Part shown: positions 6,299 to 13,062 of the stretch, in pieces | How the letters are laid out: every line of letters begins with the position of its first letter | Numbering within the stretch: position 1 is the stretch's first letter | The notes under the pieces: generated by a model | Database searches by the model: none | Told to the model about the DNA's origin: nothing | Seen by the model: only the letters and a program-made list of their open reading frames with translations | Program-made: the position numbers and the translations under genes | Source of the DNA: Deltaproteobacteria bacterium | Lineage (GTDB): Bacteria; Desulfobacterota; Desulfobulbia; Desulfobulbales; VMSU01 | Reading direction: 5' to 3' | Length of the DNA stretch: 16,594 nt | Assembly (NCBI GenBank): GCA_021789795.1 | Contig: JAJYJA010000039.1 | Coordinates: 1-16,594 of the forward strand

Positions 6299-7060
6299 AT
6301 GCGTCAGCACGACTTTGCCAAATTCACCCAGGTGGGGATCGTCGGCCTGCCGCCCAGGTCCGTAATCGCTAGGCTCAACCAGGCGGGAGTGGCTATCCAC
6401 GACCTGGACGCCCGGCTGGTCGAGGCGAACCTGGAGGGGATCTCGCCCTTGCTTCCCAAGGTCTATTGCGCCATCCTGCGCACCGTGGTCTTAAACGCCG
6501 TCAACTTGCAGCTCGACGCCATCTTCATCGATGTCGGGCCCGGCAAGTGCGACGGGGCCCTGCACGTGGCGACCATCCTGGAGGACACCCTCCCCCTGCC
6601 GGTGATCCGCGTCATAAACACCGACACCAAGGACTTCGGACACCCCCTCTGCCAGGCCCGACAAGACCTGACCGAAAAATTTTTGGCCATCACCGAGGGG
6701 GTGAAGCAGGCCCAGCCGCCCGTCATCCAACCCAAGCCCTGCAAGCCCAAGGCCGGATTCTGGGGGGTGCCGCCCCGGGATTTTTCCCTCCTCGCCCCCT
6801 TCCCGCCCGCCACCCACATCTACGGCTGGAGCCGCTGCCTGGAGAACAAGACCCCGGCCAACCAGGCGCTCGAGGCCTACTGCAACCCCCAGGTGCCCAC
6901 CGTATTCTTCGCCCAATCCTTCTGCGCCAAGACCGCCCTGGCCAAATACCTGGCCCACCGCCACCCGTTGAGCCTTTACCTGGACGTGGATTTTAACGCC
7001 GGCGGCAGCGCCCTGGCCAAGGTGCAGGCCTTTCTCGAACTCTCCGGGGCCCTGGCATGA
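6299..7060 (+). CDS. Seven-cysteine protein of unknown function, partner of the activase-like ATPase
   Basis: A 253-residue soluble protein that I do not recognise with certainty. Seven cysteines lie at 57, 84, 118, 148, 180, 195 and 209. Several sit in motif-like contexts: DVGPGKCDGALHVATILE (78-95), HIYGWSRCLENKTPAN (173-188) and FFAQSFCAKTALAKYL (203-218). Other marked stretches are LPVIRVINTDT (100-110) and GFWGVPPRDFSLL (153-165). The CD...HVATILED...LPVI pattern is loosely reminiscent of the HGD-D fold of 2-hydroxyacyl-CoA dehydratase subunits and double-cubane-cluster proteins, but it is shorter. It overlaps the ATPase start by 4 nt (ATGA), so the two are translationally coupled. Inference: it is the iron-sulfur target or scaffold that the ATPase activates. 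The start codon lacks a clear Shine-Dalgarno sequence. Confidence 0.75.
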   Translation: MRQHDFAKFTQVGIVGLPPRSVIARLNQAGVAIHDLDARLVEANLEGISPLLPKVYCAILRTVVLNAVNLQLDAIFIDVGPGKCDGALHVATILEDTLPLPVIRVINTDTKDFGHPLCQARQDLTEKFLAITEGVKQAQPPVIQPKPCKPKAGFWGVPPRDFSLLAPFPPATHIYGWSRCLENKTPANQALEAYCNPQVPTVFFAQSFCAKTALAKYLAHRHPLSLYLDVDFNAGGSALAKVQAFLELSGALA

Positions 7061-7725
7061 TCGTCGGCGACTTCGGCACCTCTTACTGCAAGTTCCTCAA
7101 CCTCGCCGAGGACGGCGGCCAACCCACCATCCTGGCCAGCAAGGAGTTGCCCGGCAACCTGCATGTCGATCTGGCCACCGGTCACAACGGCCGCCGCTTC
7201 GCCGACCGCTACGTCAACGAACTGATCGCCCTGGCCCGGGGCGGCGAGGCGATGATCGCGGAGCCCGACTACGTGCTGCTTGACTGCGGCAGCCGGGATC
7301 TGAAGTTCGTGGCCGTGGCCGGCGGCAAGCTGAAAGACATGGGCTGGAACACCGAGTGCGGGGCCTCGATGGGCTTCACCATCGAGCTCTTGGGCCGCTA
7401 TTACGACCTCGACTTCAAGCGCCTGGACGCCCCGGAGACCACCTTCCCGGTGACCTGCGGGGTCTTGGGCATGAGCCACATCTTCGACGCCGTCATCGCC
7501 GGGATGCCGGTCTCCCAGGCAGTGGCCAGCCTGGTCAAGGGCATCGCCATCAACGCCCACCGCTTCTGCGGCTCGCCCGAGCGGCTCTACCTGTCCGGGG
7601 GGCTGGTAGACAACCCGGTGTTCGTGGCCAGCCTGCCCTGCGAGGTGATCACCCTGGGCCGCTTCCTGCTCCTGGCCGGACTGGCCCGGCAGGCGGGACG
7701 GGAGGCCGCGCCATGCCCGAGGTGA
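7057..7725 (+). CDS. HgdC/BadF-type ASKHA ATPase, activase-like
   Basis: A 222-residue protein related to activators of 2-hydroxyacyl-CoA dehydratases (HgdC, about 260 residues) and the BadF/BcrA family. These are homodimers with a shared [4Fe-4S] cluster that inject an electron with ATP hydrolysis. Motifs: phosphate-1 IVGDFGTSYCK (2-12), ATGHNGRRFAD (40-50), phosphate-2 LLDCGSRDLK (74-83, where HgdC has IGGQD), TECGASMGF (99-107, aligned with KCAAGTG) and VTCGVLG (132-138, aligned with STCTVF). Both cluster cysteines, C101 and C134, therefore appear conserved. LYLSGGLVDNP (177-187) is the adenosine motif. It is about 40 residues shorter than HgdC, with altered glycine loops, so it is a divergent subfamily. 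It overlaps the genes on both sides and is clearly in one operon with them. Confidence 0.85.
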   Translation: MIVGDFGTSYCKFLNLAEDGGQPTILASKELPGNLHVDLATGHNGRRFADRYVNELIALARGGEAMIAEPDYVLLDCGSRDLKFVAVAGGKLKDMGWNTECGASMGFTIELLGRYYDLDFKRLDAPETTFPVTCGVLGMSHIFDAVIAGMPVSQAVASLVKGIAINAHRFCGSPERLYLSGGLVDNPVFVASLPCEVITLGRFLLLAGLARQAGREAAPCPR

Positions 7726-7907
7726 ACTGCCTGGCCTGCCGCCACTTCTTCATCACCTACCGGCCCGACCATCCCTACGGCTGCCGGGCCCTGGGCTTCA
7801 AGTCCAAGGAGTTGCCCTCCCGGGTGGTGCTCGCAAGCTCCGGCCTTAACTGCCAGGCCTTCACCTCCAAGAACAAGGACGGCAAGCAGCGAGAGTCGCC
7901 GCCATGA
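7713..7907 (+). CDS. Small four-cysteine protein in the activase operon
   Basis: A 64-residue protein with CLAC at 6-9, C24 and C47 (CX2C-X14-C-X22-C). It contains HFFITYRPDHPYGCRALGFK (11-30), SKELPS and SSGLNCQAF, and a basic hydrophilic tail. The four cysteines suggest a small zinc or iron-sulfur site. I recall similar short proteins with the PyGCkalGFKsk and SSG..C..F patterns in anaerobes, sometimes auto-labelled uracil-DNA glycosylase without support; I do not adopt that name. The ATG at 7713 follows GGGAGG and overlaps the end of the ATPase gene by 13 bp, so it is translated with it. Its role may be to assist cluster assembly or act as an electron donor; this is inference. Confidence 0.75.
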   Translation: MPEVNCLACRHFFITYRPDHPYGCRALGFKSKELPSRVVLASSGLNCQAFTSKNKDGKQRESPP

Positions 7908-7953
7908 GCCGGCCGGCGTCCCGATCTTTCTGGGCGGCGGGCGACGGACGGGG

Positions 7954-9087
7954 ATGATGTTCAGCCTCATCCTCACCGCCGCGGCCAGCCTCTGCCAGCT
8001 CTACCTCTGCTGGCGGGCCGGCTCGGCATCGCTGTTTGGCCGGCACCTGCCCGCAGGCCTCCTGACCGCCGGGGGGCTGGCCCTATGGCTGATAATGGCG
8101 ACGGGTTTTCTTTACGGCGTCAACCACGCCAACCCGCTGGCCAGGGTACTGGAGATGGCGGCCATGACCTGGCTGGGCTGTCTGTTCCTCTTGACCTCCT
8201 CCCTGCTGGCGGTGGAGCTGATCACCGGGGGTGGCTGGCTGCTGCCCGACCTGGCGCCACCACTGCGGGCCCTGGCCCTGCTCGCCGGACTGATCCTCTC
8301 CGTCCTGGCCCTCTACCAGGGGAACCGGGCCCCGGTGGTGGACAGCTTCGAGGTCACCCTCCCCCGCCTGCCGGCGGCCCTGGACGGCACGGTGGTGGTG
8401 GTCATGTCCGACCTGCACGTCGGCAACCTCACCGGCACCGGCTGGCTGGCGGCCCGTATCGAACAGGCGCGGCGGCTTAAGCCCGGCCTGGTGCTCCTCT
8501 TGGGCGACACCTTCGAGGGCCACGGCGGCCTGCTTCCCCCGCCGCTCGCCAGTGAGACCCTGCGGGGCCTGCGCGCCCCCTTGGGCGTCTTCGGGGTGGC
8601 GGGCAACCACGAGTTCTACGGCGATGTGGCAAAGACCTTGCAGGCCCTTGAGCAAGGCGGGGTGCGGCTGCTGCGCGATTCCTGGGTGGAGGTGGCGCCG
8701 GGCCTGGTCTTGGCCGGGGTCGAGGAACGCTCCTTCAGCCGCGACCCCGCCGCTGGCCGGGGCCGGATCACCAAGGCCCTGGCCGGCTGCCCGCCTAAGG
8801 CCTGCGTCATCCTCCTCTCCCACAAACCCCGGCACCCCAAAGAGGCGGCCCGCTGCCGGGTGGAGCTGATGCTCTCCGGCCACACCCACGGCGGCCAGCT
8901 CTGGCCCTTCAACTACCTGGTGGGCTATTTCTTCCCGCTTCTGGCCGGGCGCTACCGGGTGGACGGGATGCCGGTGATCGTCAGCCGGGGGGCCGGCACC
9001 TGGGGGCCACCCATGCGGCTCTGGCCGCCGGGCGAGATGGCGCGGATCGTCCTCCACGCGGCCCCTAAAGGCCAGCGCAATCCTTGA
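7954..9087 (+). CDS. Membrane-anchored metallophosphoesterase (YkuE-like)
   Basis: A 377-residue protein. Four N-terminal membrane helices (about 2-22, 33-54, 68-90 and 103-121) are followed by a calcineurin-like phosphoesterase domain (145-368). All dimetal-site motifs are present: SDLHVG (D153, H155), GDTFE (D185), GNHEF (N218, H219), LSHKP (H290) and SGHTHGGQ (H310, H312), followed by the family's GTWGPPMRLWPPGE segment. YkuE-type enzymes act on phosphomonoesters or phosphodiesters, often at the membrane, and lipid headgroups are possible substrates. The specific substrate cannot be read from the sequence. It starts 46 bp after the small cysteine-rich gene on the same strand and may be the last gene of that operon. 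ATG 7957 is an equally possible start. Confidence 0.9.
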   Translation: MMFSLILTAAASLCQLYLCWRAGSASLFGRHLPAGLLTAGGLALWLIMATGFLYGVNHANPLARVLEMAAMTWLGCLFLLTSSLLAVELITGGGWLLPDLAPPLRALALLAGLILSVLALYQGNRAPVVDSFEVTLPRLPAALDGTVVVVMSDLHVGNLTGTGWLAARIEQARRLKPGLVLLLGDTFEGHGGLLPPPLASETLRGLRAPLGVFGVAGNHEFYGDVAKTLQALEQGGVRLLRDSWVEVAPGLVLAGVEERSFSRDPAAGRGRITKALAGCPPKACVILLSHKPRHPKEAARCRVELMLSGHTHGGQLWPFNYLVGYFFPLLAGRYRVDGMPVIVSRGAGTWGPPMRLWPPGEMARIVLHAAPKGQRNP

Positions 9088-9117
9088 TTGCCAGTTAAGT
9101 TGGCAGGATGGTATAAA
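9088..9117 (+). promoter_or_regulatory. Candidate promoter upstream of the thioredoxin-like/ABC exporter operon
   Basis: TTGCCA (9088-9093) and TATAAA (9112-9117), each matching consensus at five of six positions, are 18 bp apart. Two short inverted repeats lie at it: TGCCA-GTTAAGT-TGGCA (9089-9105) over the -35/spacer, and AACGG-ACAA-CCGTT (9125-9138) at the expected transcription start. The leader to the next gene would be about 250 nt and would contain repeat copy 3. Confidence 0.5.
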
Positions 9118-9138
9118 CAGAGCTAACGGACAACCGTT

Positions 9139-9336
9139 GATGATCTGTAACTATTCAGCCGATGCCAATTCTGCGGAACTAAGCTGGATAGTTGCGATGA
9201 TCTCGCCCCCCAAGGTAGCCGATGCCCAGGCAAGAGGGCCGGCAGACAGACAAGACGCGTTGAGGCCATACATCTCGTGCCCAACAAGCCAAACCGCCCG
9301 TCGCCGCCGCAGATCGGTCTTTTGTGCGACCTCATC
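9139..9336. repeat. Dispersed near-palindromic repeat, copy 3 (decayed) with duplicated left end
   Basis: 9196-9336 (141 bp) matches copy 2 along its length: GATGATCTCG, AGCCGATG, the AAGAGGGCCG stretch, GAGGCCATACAT, CAAGCCAAACCGCC, CAGATCGGTCTTTTG and GCGACCTCATC. It has many substitutions and a short deletion in the left arm. Just upstream, 9139-9166 again reads GATGATCTG...CAGCCGATGCC, a second, more decayed left end. The element fills much of the 284-bp gap between the phosphoesterase and the thioredoxin-like gene. No gene is seen in that gap. Confidence 0.75.
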
Positions 9337-9371
9337 ATAACCTTGGCCAACCCCGGGAGGAACCAGCCGAG

Positions 9372-9878
9372 ATGACCGACAACAGCAACGATCTGCCGCT
9401 CCCGAGAACACTTAAGGTCGGGAAGACCACCGTCGGTCTGGTCGGCCTCGATCGGGCCCTGGCCAAGGTCTTGGCGCCGGAGGAGCTTAATCTCTCGACG
9501 GCGGCGGAACGGGTCTATGCCGAGATCGAGGCCCAAAACTATATCCCCCCCGGGGCCGCCTCCTCCTACCGCCAGGCCCTGGCGGACGAGATAGGGCGGC
9601 TGCGGGGCGGCCAGGCGACCGGGCCTGGGCACCTTGAGGTTCGCATCCTGGGGCCAGGTTGCGTGTCCTGCAACAACTTACAGCGGCTGGTGATCGAGAC
9701 CGTGGCGGCGCGGGGGCTGGTCGCCGATGTCTTCCAGGTGCACGACTTAGACGAGATCGGCCGCTTCGGGGTGATGCAGACCCCGGCCCTGGTGATTAAC
9801 GGCCAGGTTAAAAGCGCGGGCCGCCTGCCCAGTCCGGCCCAGATCGAGGGCTGGCTGCTGGCCGCCGTCGAGGGCTGA
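9372..9878 (+). CDS. Thioredoxin_3-type redox protein with unknown N-terminal domain
   Basis: A 168-residue cytoplasmic protein. The C-terminal part (about 87-166) is a small redox-active-disulfide/thioredoxin_3 fold: ILGPGCVSCNNL with active-site C97-V-S-C100, the cis-proline QTPALVINGQV (136-146), then GRLPSPAQIEGWL. The N-terminal part (about 12-78; KVGKTTVGLVGLDRALAKVL and further on AQNYIPPGAASSYRQALAD) is a helical domain I cannot name. Stand-alone members are about 80 residues, so this is a fusion. The ATG at 9372 follows GGGAGGAACC; an in-frame upstream ATG (9324) lies inside the repeat and is less likely. It lies 84 bp before the ABC exporter genes and is probably co-transcribed. A paralogous C-terminus lies at 16449-16594. 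Confidence 0.82.
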   Translation: MTDNSNDLPLPRTLKVGKTTVGLVGLDRALAKVLAPEELNLSTAAERVYAEIEAQNYIPPGAASSYRQALADEIGRLRGGQATGPGHLEVRILGPGCVSCNNLQRLVIETVAARGLVADVFQVHDLDEIGRFGVMQTPALVINGQVKSAGRLPSPAQIEGWLLAAVEG

Positions 9879-9900
9879 AGCATCGCCGGCCCGGCCTGGG

Positions 9901-9926
9901 CCTGGCCTTGCAGCCCAAAGGCCAGG
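9901..9926 (+). other. Hairpin between the thioredoxin-like and membrane-fusion genes
   Basis: CCTGGCCTT (9901-9909) and AAGGCCAGG (9918-9926) form a perfect 9-bp stem with an 8-nt loop. No T-run follows, so it is not a standard terminator. It could set relative expression or stabilise the downstream mRNA. Confidence 0.45.
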
Positions 9927-9962
9927 AAGGCCTGTGGGCGAACATACAACCTGCGAAACGCC

Positions 9963-11126
9963 ATGGAAAAACTAGCTAAAATAAAGCCGTTTATCTTTTG
10001 GATCGCGGCCTTGGCCCTGGTCGGATTCCTGGCCAAGAGGGCGCTGTTCACTCCGCCCCAGGTCAGTCTGGTGCGTCTTGCCCGACGCGACCTGACCGCC
10101 CAGGTCTACGGTAACGGCACGGTGGAGGCCAAGGTGGTGGTGGGGGTGTCGAGCCGGATCACCGGCCGCATCACCCAGGTCCTGGCCGATCAGGGGGATC
10201 GGGTCAAGGCGGGCCAGCTCTTGGCGAGGCTGGAGGACGACGACTTCGCGGCCCAAGTCGCCCAGGCCCAGGCCGAGCTTAGCCGGGCGCGGGCCGAGAC
10301 CCGGGCCGCGGAGGCGGGCCTTAACCAGGCCAAGGCCAGCCTGCGGCTGGCCGCCAAGAACGCCCAACGGTTCCGAGCCCTGGTCAAGGACGACCTGGTC
10401 TCCCGGCAGGAGGCCGAACAGTACGACACCGCCGACGCGGTGGCCAGGGACGAGGCGGCTCGCCGCCAGTCGGAGCTGGAGGCGAGCCGCATGGCGGAGG
10501 CCGCGGCCAGGTCGGCGGTGGCGCTGGCCGCAAGCCGGCTCGCCGACACCCGCATCCTGGCCCCCCAGGACGGGATCATCGTCAGCCGCGACCTGGAGCA
10601 GGGCGGCACCGTGGCGCCGGGGCTCTCCATCTTCACCCTGGCCGATCCGGCCCTGGTCTGGGTCAAGGCCAACGTGGACGAGGCCATGCTGCCGGGGGTG
10701 GCGGTGGGCCGGCCGGCCACCATCAGCCTCCGTTCGGAACCTGGCCGCGATTTTCCGGGCCAGGTGGCGCGACTGGGCCGCCAAAGCGACCGGGTGACCG
10801 AGGAGCTGGAGGTGGACGTGGCCTTCACCCCGGCGCTTCCCGGCTTTCGTCTGGGCGAGCAGGCCGATGTCCTGATCGTCTCCGCCAGCAAGGACGGGGC
10901 CCTGGCCCTGCCGTCCGCGACCGTGAACAGCCGGGGCGGCAAACGGGGGGTGTGGCGGGTACAGGGGGACGGCCGGATCCTTTTCACCCCGGTCGTCTGC
11001 GGAATCGAGGATCGAGCGGGGTTTACCGAAATCGTCTCCGGCCTGCCGGCGGACGTCCCGGTGGCCCTGGCCCCGGCCCCGGCAATGGCCAAGTTCCAGG
11101 ACGGCCTGAAGGTGCGGGTGAAATGA
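9963..11126 (+). CDS. HlyD-family membrane fusion protein (periplasmic adaptor)
   Basis: A 387-residue protein anchored by one N-terminal helix (about 9-27), with the rest periplasmic. A lipoyl/barrel-sandwich half (RITGRITQVLADQGDRVKAG, 46-65) is followed by a long alanine/glutamate-rich coiled-coil hairpin (about 75-185). The second lipoyl half follows (ILAPQDGIIVSRDLEQGGTV, about 196-215), then beta-barrel and membrane-proximal domains. This is the adaptor architecture of DevB/MacA-type exporters that bridge an inner-membrane ABC pump to an outer-membrane TolC-like channel. The gene overlaps the permease by 4 nt (ATGA). The Shine-Dalgarno sequence is poor. No TolC gene is in the window. 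The exported substrate is unknown. Confidence 0.93.
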   Translation: MEKLAKIKPFIFWIAALALVGFLAKRALFTPPQVSLVRLARRDLTAQVYGNGTVEAKVVVGVSSRITGRITQVLADQGDRVKAGQLLARLEDDDFAAQVAQAQAELSRARAETRAAEAGLNQAKASLRLAAKNAQRFRALVKDDLVSRQEAEQYDTADAVARDEAARRQSELEASRMAEAAARSAVALAASRLADTRILAPQDGIIVSRDLEQGGTVAPGLSIFTLADPALVWVKANVDEAMLPGVAVGRPATISLRSEPGRDFPGQVARLGRQSDRVTEELEVDVAFTPALPGFRLGEQADVLIVSASKDGALALPSATVNSRGGKRGVWRVQGDGRILFTPVVCGIEDRAGFTEIVSGLPADVPVALAPAPAMAKFQDGLKVRVK

Positions 11127-12334
11127 ACCTCGCCCTGCGCGACATCCGGCATCACCGGGGCCGCTTCGTCCTCACCTCCATCGGCCTGGGCCTGCTCCTG
11201 GGGGTGGTGATCAGCATGGGCGGCATCTACCGGGGCCTGGTGGCGGACGCGGTGGCCATCCTGCAATCCACCGGCGCCGACCTCTGGGTGGTGCAGCAGA
11301 ACACCAACGGCCCCTTTGCCGAGAGCTCCCGCATCCAGGAGGATCTGCGCTACCGGATCGCCGCCGTGCCGGGAGTGGCGCAGGCCGCGCCCCTGTCGTT
11401 CCAGTCGGTGCAGATCGAGCGCCGGGGCAAGCCCTTCCGTTTCTTCCTGATCGGCTACGACTACCGTCCCGGCCTCGGCCTGGGCGGCCCGCCGGCCTTA
11501 ATCGCCGGGCGGCCCATCGCCCAGAAGCACTACCAGATGGTGGTCTCCCAGGCCATGAACATGCCGCTGGGCGACACCATCCACTTGGGCCTCCACGACT
11601 ACACGGTGGTGGGGATCACCGGCAAGCTGGTCTCCTCAAGCGGCGACCCGGTGGCCTTTGTCACCCTGGCCGACGCCCAGGACATCCAGTTCAAGCAGGA
11701 GAACAACGCCATCCGCAACGACCGGGCCCGGCTCGCCGCCTGGGTGGCGGCCCGGCCGGGTCTGGGGGCCGGCCAGGAGCGGCTGCTCAAGGCCAGCCTG
11801 GCCGGGCTGACCGAGTCCACCCACACGGTGAACACGGTAGTGGCCCGCCTGGCGCCAGGCGCCGAGCTGGGCCGGGTTCAGGCCGTCATCGGGCGCTGGA
11901 ACCACCTGCGGGCCCTCTCCACCGAGGAGCAGGTCGAGATCCTGACCAAGGGGATGATCGAGAAGGCCCGGATGCAGCTGGGGATGTTTCGGGTCATCCT
12001 GCTCGTCATCTCCGGGGTCATCATCTCGCTCATCATCTACACCTCCACCCTGGACAAGATCCGGGTCATCGCCACCCTGAAGCTGATCGGCTCCCAGAAC
12101 CGGGTGATCGTGGCCATGATCCTGCAACAGTCACTGCTCATGGGGCTGATCGCCTACTTCACCGGCTATGTCCTGGTGCGCCTGACCCACAAGAACTTTC
12201 CCCGCCGCATCGAGCTCGTGCCCCTCGACTTGCAGGTCTTGTTCGTGATCGTGCTCGTTATCTGCACCGTGTCAAGCCTGGTGGGGATCAGAAAGGCGAT
12301 GCGGGTCGATCCGGCGGAGGCCCTGGGCGGCTAG
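11123..12334 (+). CDS. DevC/MacB-type ABC exporter permease
   Basis: A 403-residue inner-membrane protein with the four-helix FtsX/MacB topology: TM1 at about 15-36, a large periplasmic domain (about 40-280), then TM2-TM4 at about 288-308, 327-352 and 370-389. It ends in the family's cytoplasmic KAMRVDPAEALGG. The segment YTSTLDKIRVIATLKLIGSQ (306-325) is the typical cytoplasmic coupling stretch (K.REIA.LKaiGA in relatives). The start at 11123 was chosen because it overlaps the stop of the adaptor gene (ATGA) and places TM1 correctly; the longer in-frame opening from 10952 lies inside the adaptor. The ATPase is a separate protein, as in DevBCA, unlike fused MacB. Confidence 0.93.
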   Translation: MNLALRDIRHHRGRFVLTSIGLGLLLGVVISMGGIYRGLVADAVAILQSTGADLWVVQQNTNGPFAESSRIQEDLRYRIAAVPGVAQAAPLSFQSVQIERRGKPFRFFLIGYDYRPGLGLGGPPALIAGRPIAQKHYQMVVSQAMNMPLGDTIHLGLHDYTVVGITGKLVSSSGDPVAFVTLADAQDIQFKQENNAIRNDRARLAAWVAARPGLGAGQERLLKASLAGLTESTHTVNTVVARLAPGAELGRVQAVIGRWNHLRALSTEEQVEILTKGMIEKARMQLGMFRVILLVISGVIISLIIYTSTLDKIRVIATLKLIGSQNRVIVAMILQQSLLMGLIAYFTGYVLVRLTHKNFPRRIELVPLDLQVLFVIVLVICTVSSLVGIRKAMRVDPAEALGG

Positions 12335-12336
12335 GC

Positions 12337-13062
12337 ATGTTCGCGGTCGAAATCGCGCATCTGACCAAGGTTTACGGTCAGGGTGAGACCAAGGTGGTGG
12401 CCATCGCCGACGCCAGTTTCCAGGTCGTGCCCGGCGAGCTGATCGCCATCCTGGGACCGTCCGGCTCCGGCAAGACCACCCTTTTGACCAGCATCGGCCT
12501 AATCAACGAGCCCAGCCAGGGCCAGGTGGTGATCGACGGTCAGTTGCTGGCCGACGACGGCTGGCTGCCGGGGGTGGATTTGAAAAGGGTGCGGCGGGAG
12601 AAACTGGGGTTCATCTTTCAACACCACAACCTGATCCCCTTCCTCACCGCCCTGGAGAACGTGATGGTGGCCCTGGAGATCAACGGCCACTCCCGGGCCG
12701 CGGCCAAGGCCCGGGCCCTGGAGCTACTCGCCGCCTTGAACCTGAGCCGCAGGCCCCACAACTACCCCGCCGCCCTCTCCGGCGGCGAGGCGCAGCGGGT
12801 GGCCATCGCCCGGGCCCTGGCCAACCGGCCCAAGGTCATCCTGGCCGACGAGCCCACCGCCGCCCTGGACACCGAAAACGGCAAGAACGTCATGGCGATG
12901 CTCAAGCAAATCGCGGTGGAGAACCGCTCCGCGGTGCTGGTGGTCACCCACGACCAGCGGATGGTGGAGGGCTTCGACCGCATCTTCGAGGTGCGGGACG
13001 GACGGATCGTCAAGGAGAGCAAGGGCTGGAAGGTCGAGGGCCTGGCCGCCGCCGGCGCCTAG
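12337..13062 (+). CDS. ABC exporter ATPase (DevA/LolD/MacB type)
   Basis: A 241-residue cytoplasmic nucleotide-binding subunit with all motifs: Walker A GPSGSGKTT (40-48), Q-loop FQHHNLIP (Q95), signature LSGGEAQR (147-154), Walker B VILADEP (167-173) with E172 as catalytic base, D-loop and switch His in VVTHD (H205). It begins 2 nt after the permease stop, so the three subunits form one translational unit. Relatives drive mechanotransmission-type export of lipids, glycolipids, peptides or siderophores through a TolC-like channel. Its stop codon is part of a CTAG shared with the convergent DUF475 gene. Confidence 0.95.
   Translation: MFAVEIAHLTKVYGQGETKVVAIADASFQVVPGELIAILGPSGSGKTTLLTSIGLINEPSQGQVVIDGQLLADDGWLPGVDLKRVRREKLGFIFQHHNLIPFLTALENVMVALEINGHSRAAAKARALELLAALNLSRRPHNYPAALSGGEAQRVAIARALANRPKVILADEPTAALDTENGKNVMAMLKQIAVENRSAVLVVTHDQRMVEGFDRIFEVRDGRIVKESKGWKVEGLAAAGA

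Noticed and set aside
7713..7907. Naming the 64-residue protein a uracil-DNA glycosylase
   Set aside because: It is far too short for any UDG fold and has none of the catalytic motifs; only the cysteine pattern is informative.
8083..9057. 324-codon minus-strand frame opposite the metallophosphoesterase
   Set aside because: Same shadow pattern; the plus-strand protein has every catalytic motif.
9324..9371. Earlier start (ATG 9324) for the thioredoxin-like gene
   Set aside because: It falls inside the right arm of repeat copy 3, while ATG 9372 has a good GGGAGG site at suitable distance.
10952..11122. 5' extension of the permease frame upstream of 11123
   Set aside because: It lies fully within the membrane-fusion gene, adds a Gly/Pro-rich segment ahead of TM1, and the ATG at 11123 has the normal ATGA overlap.
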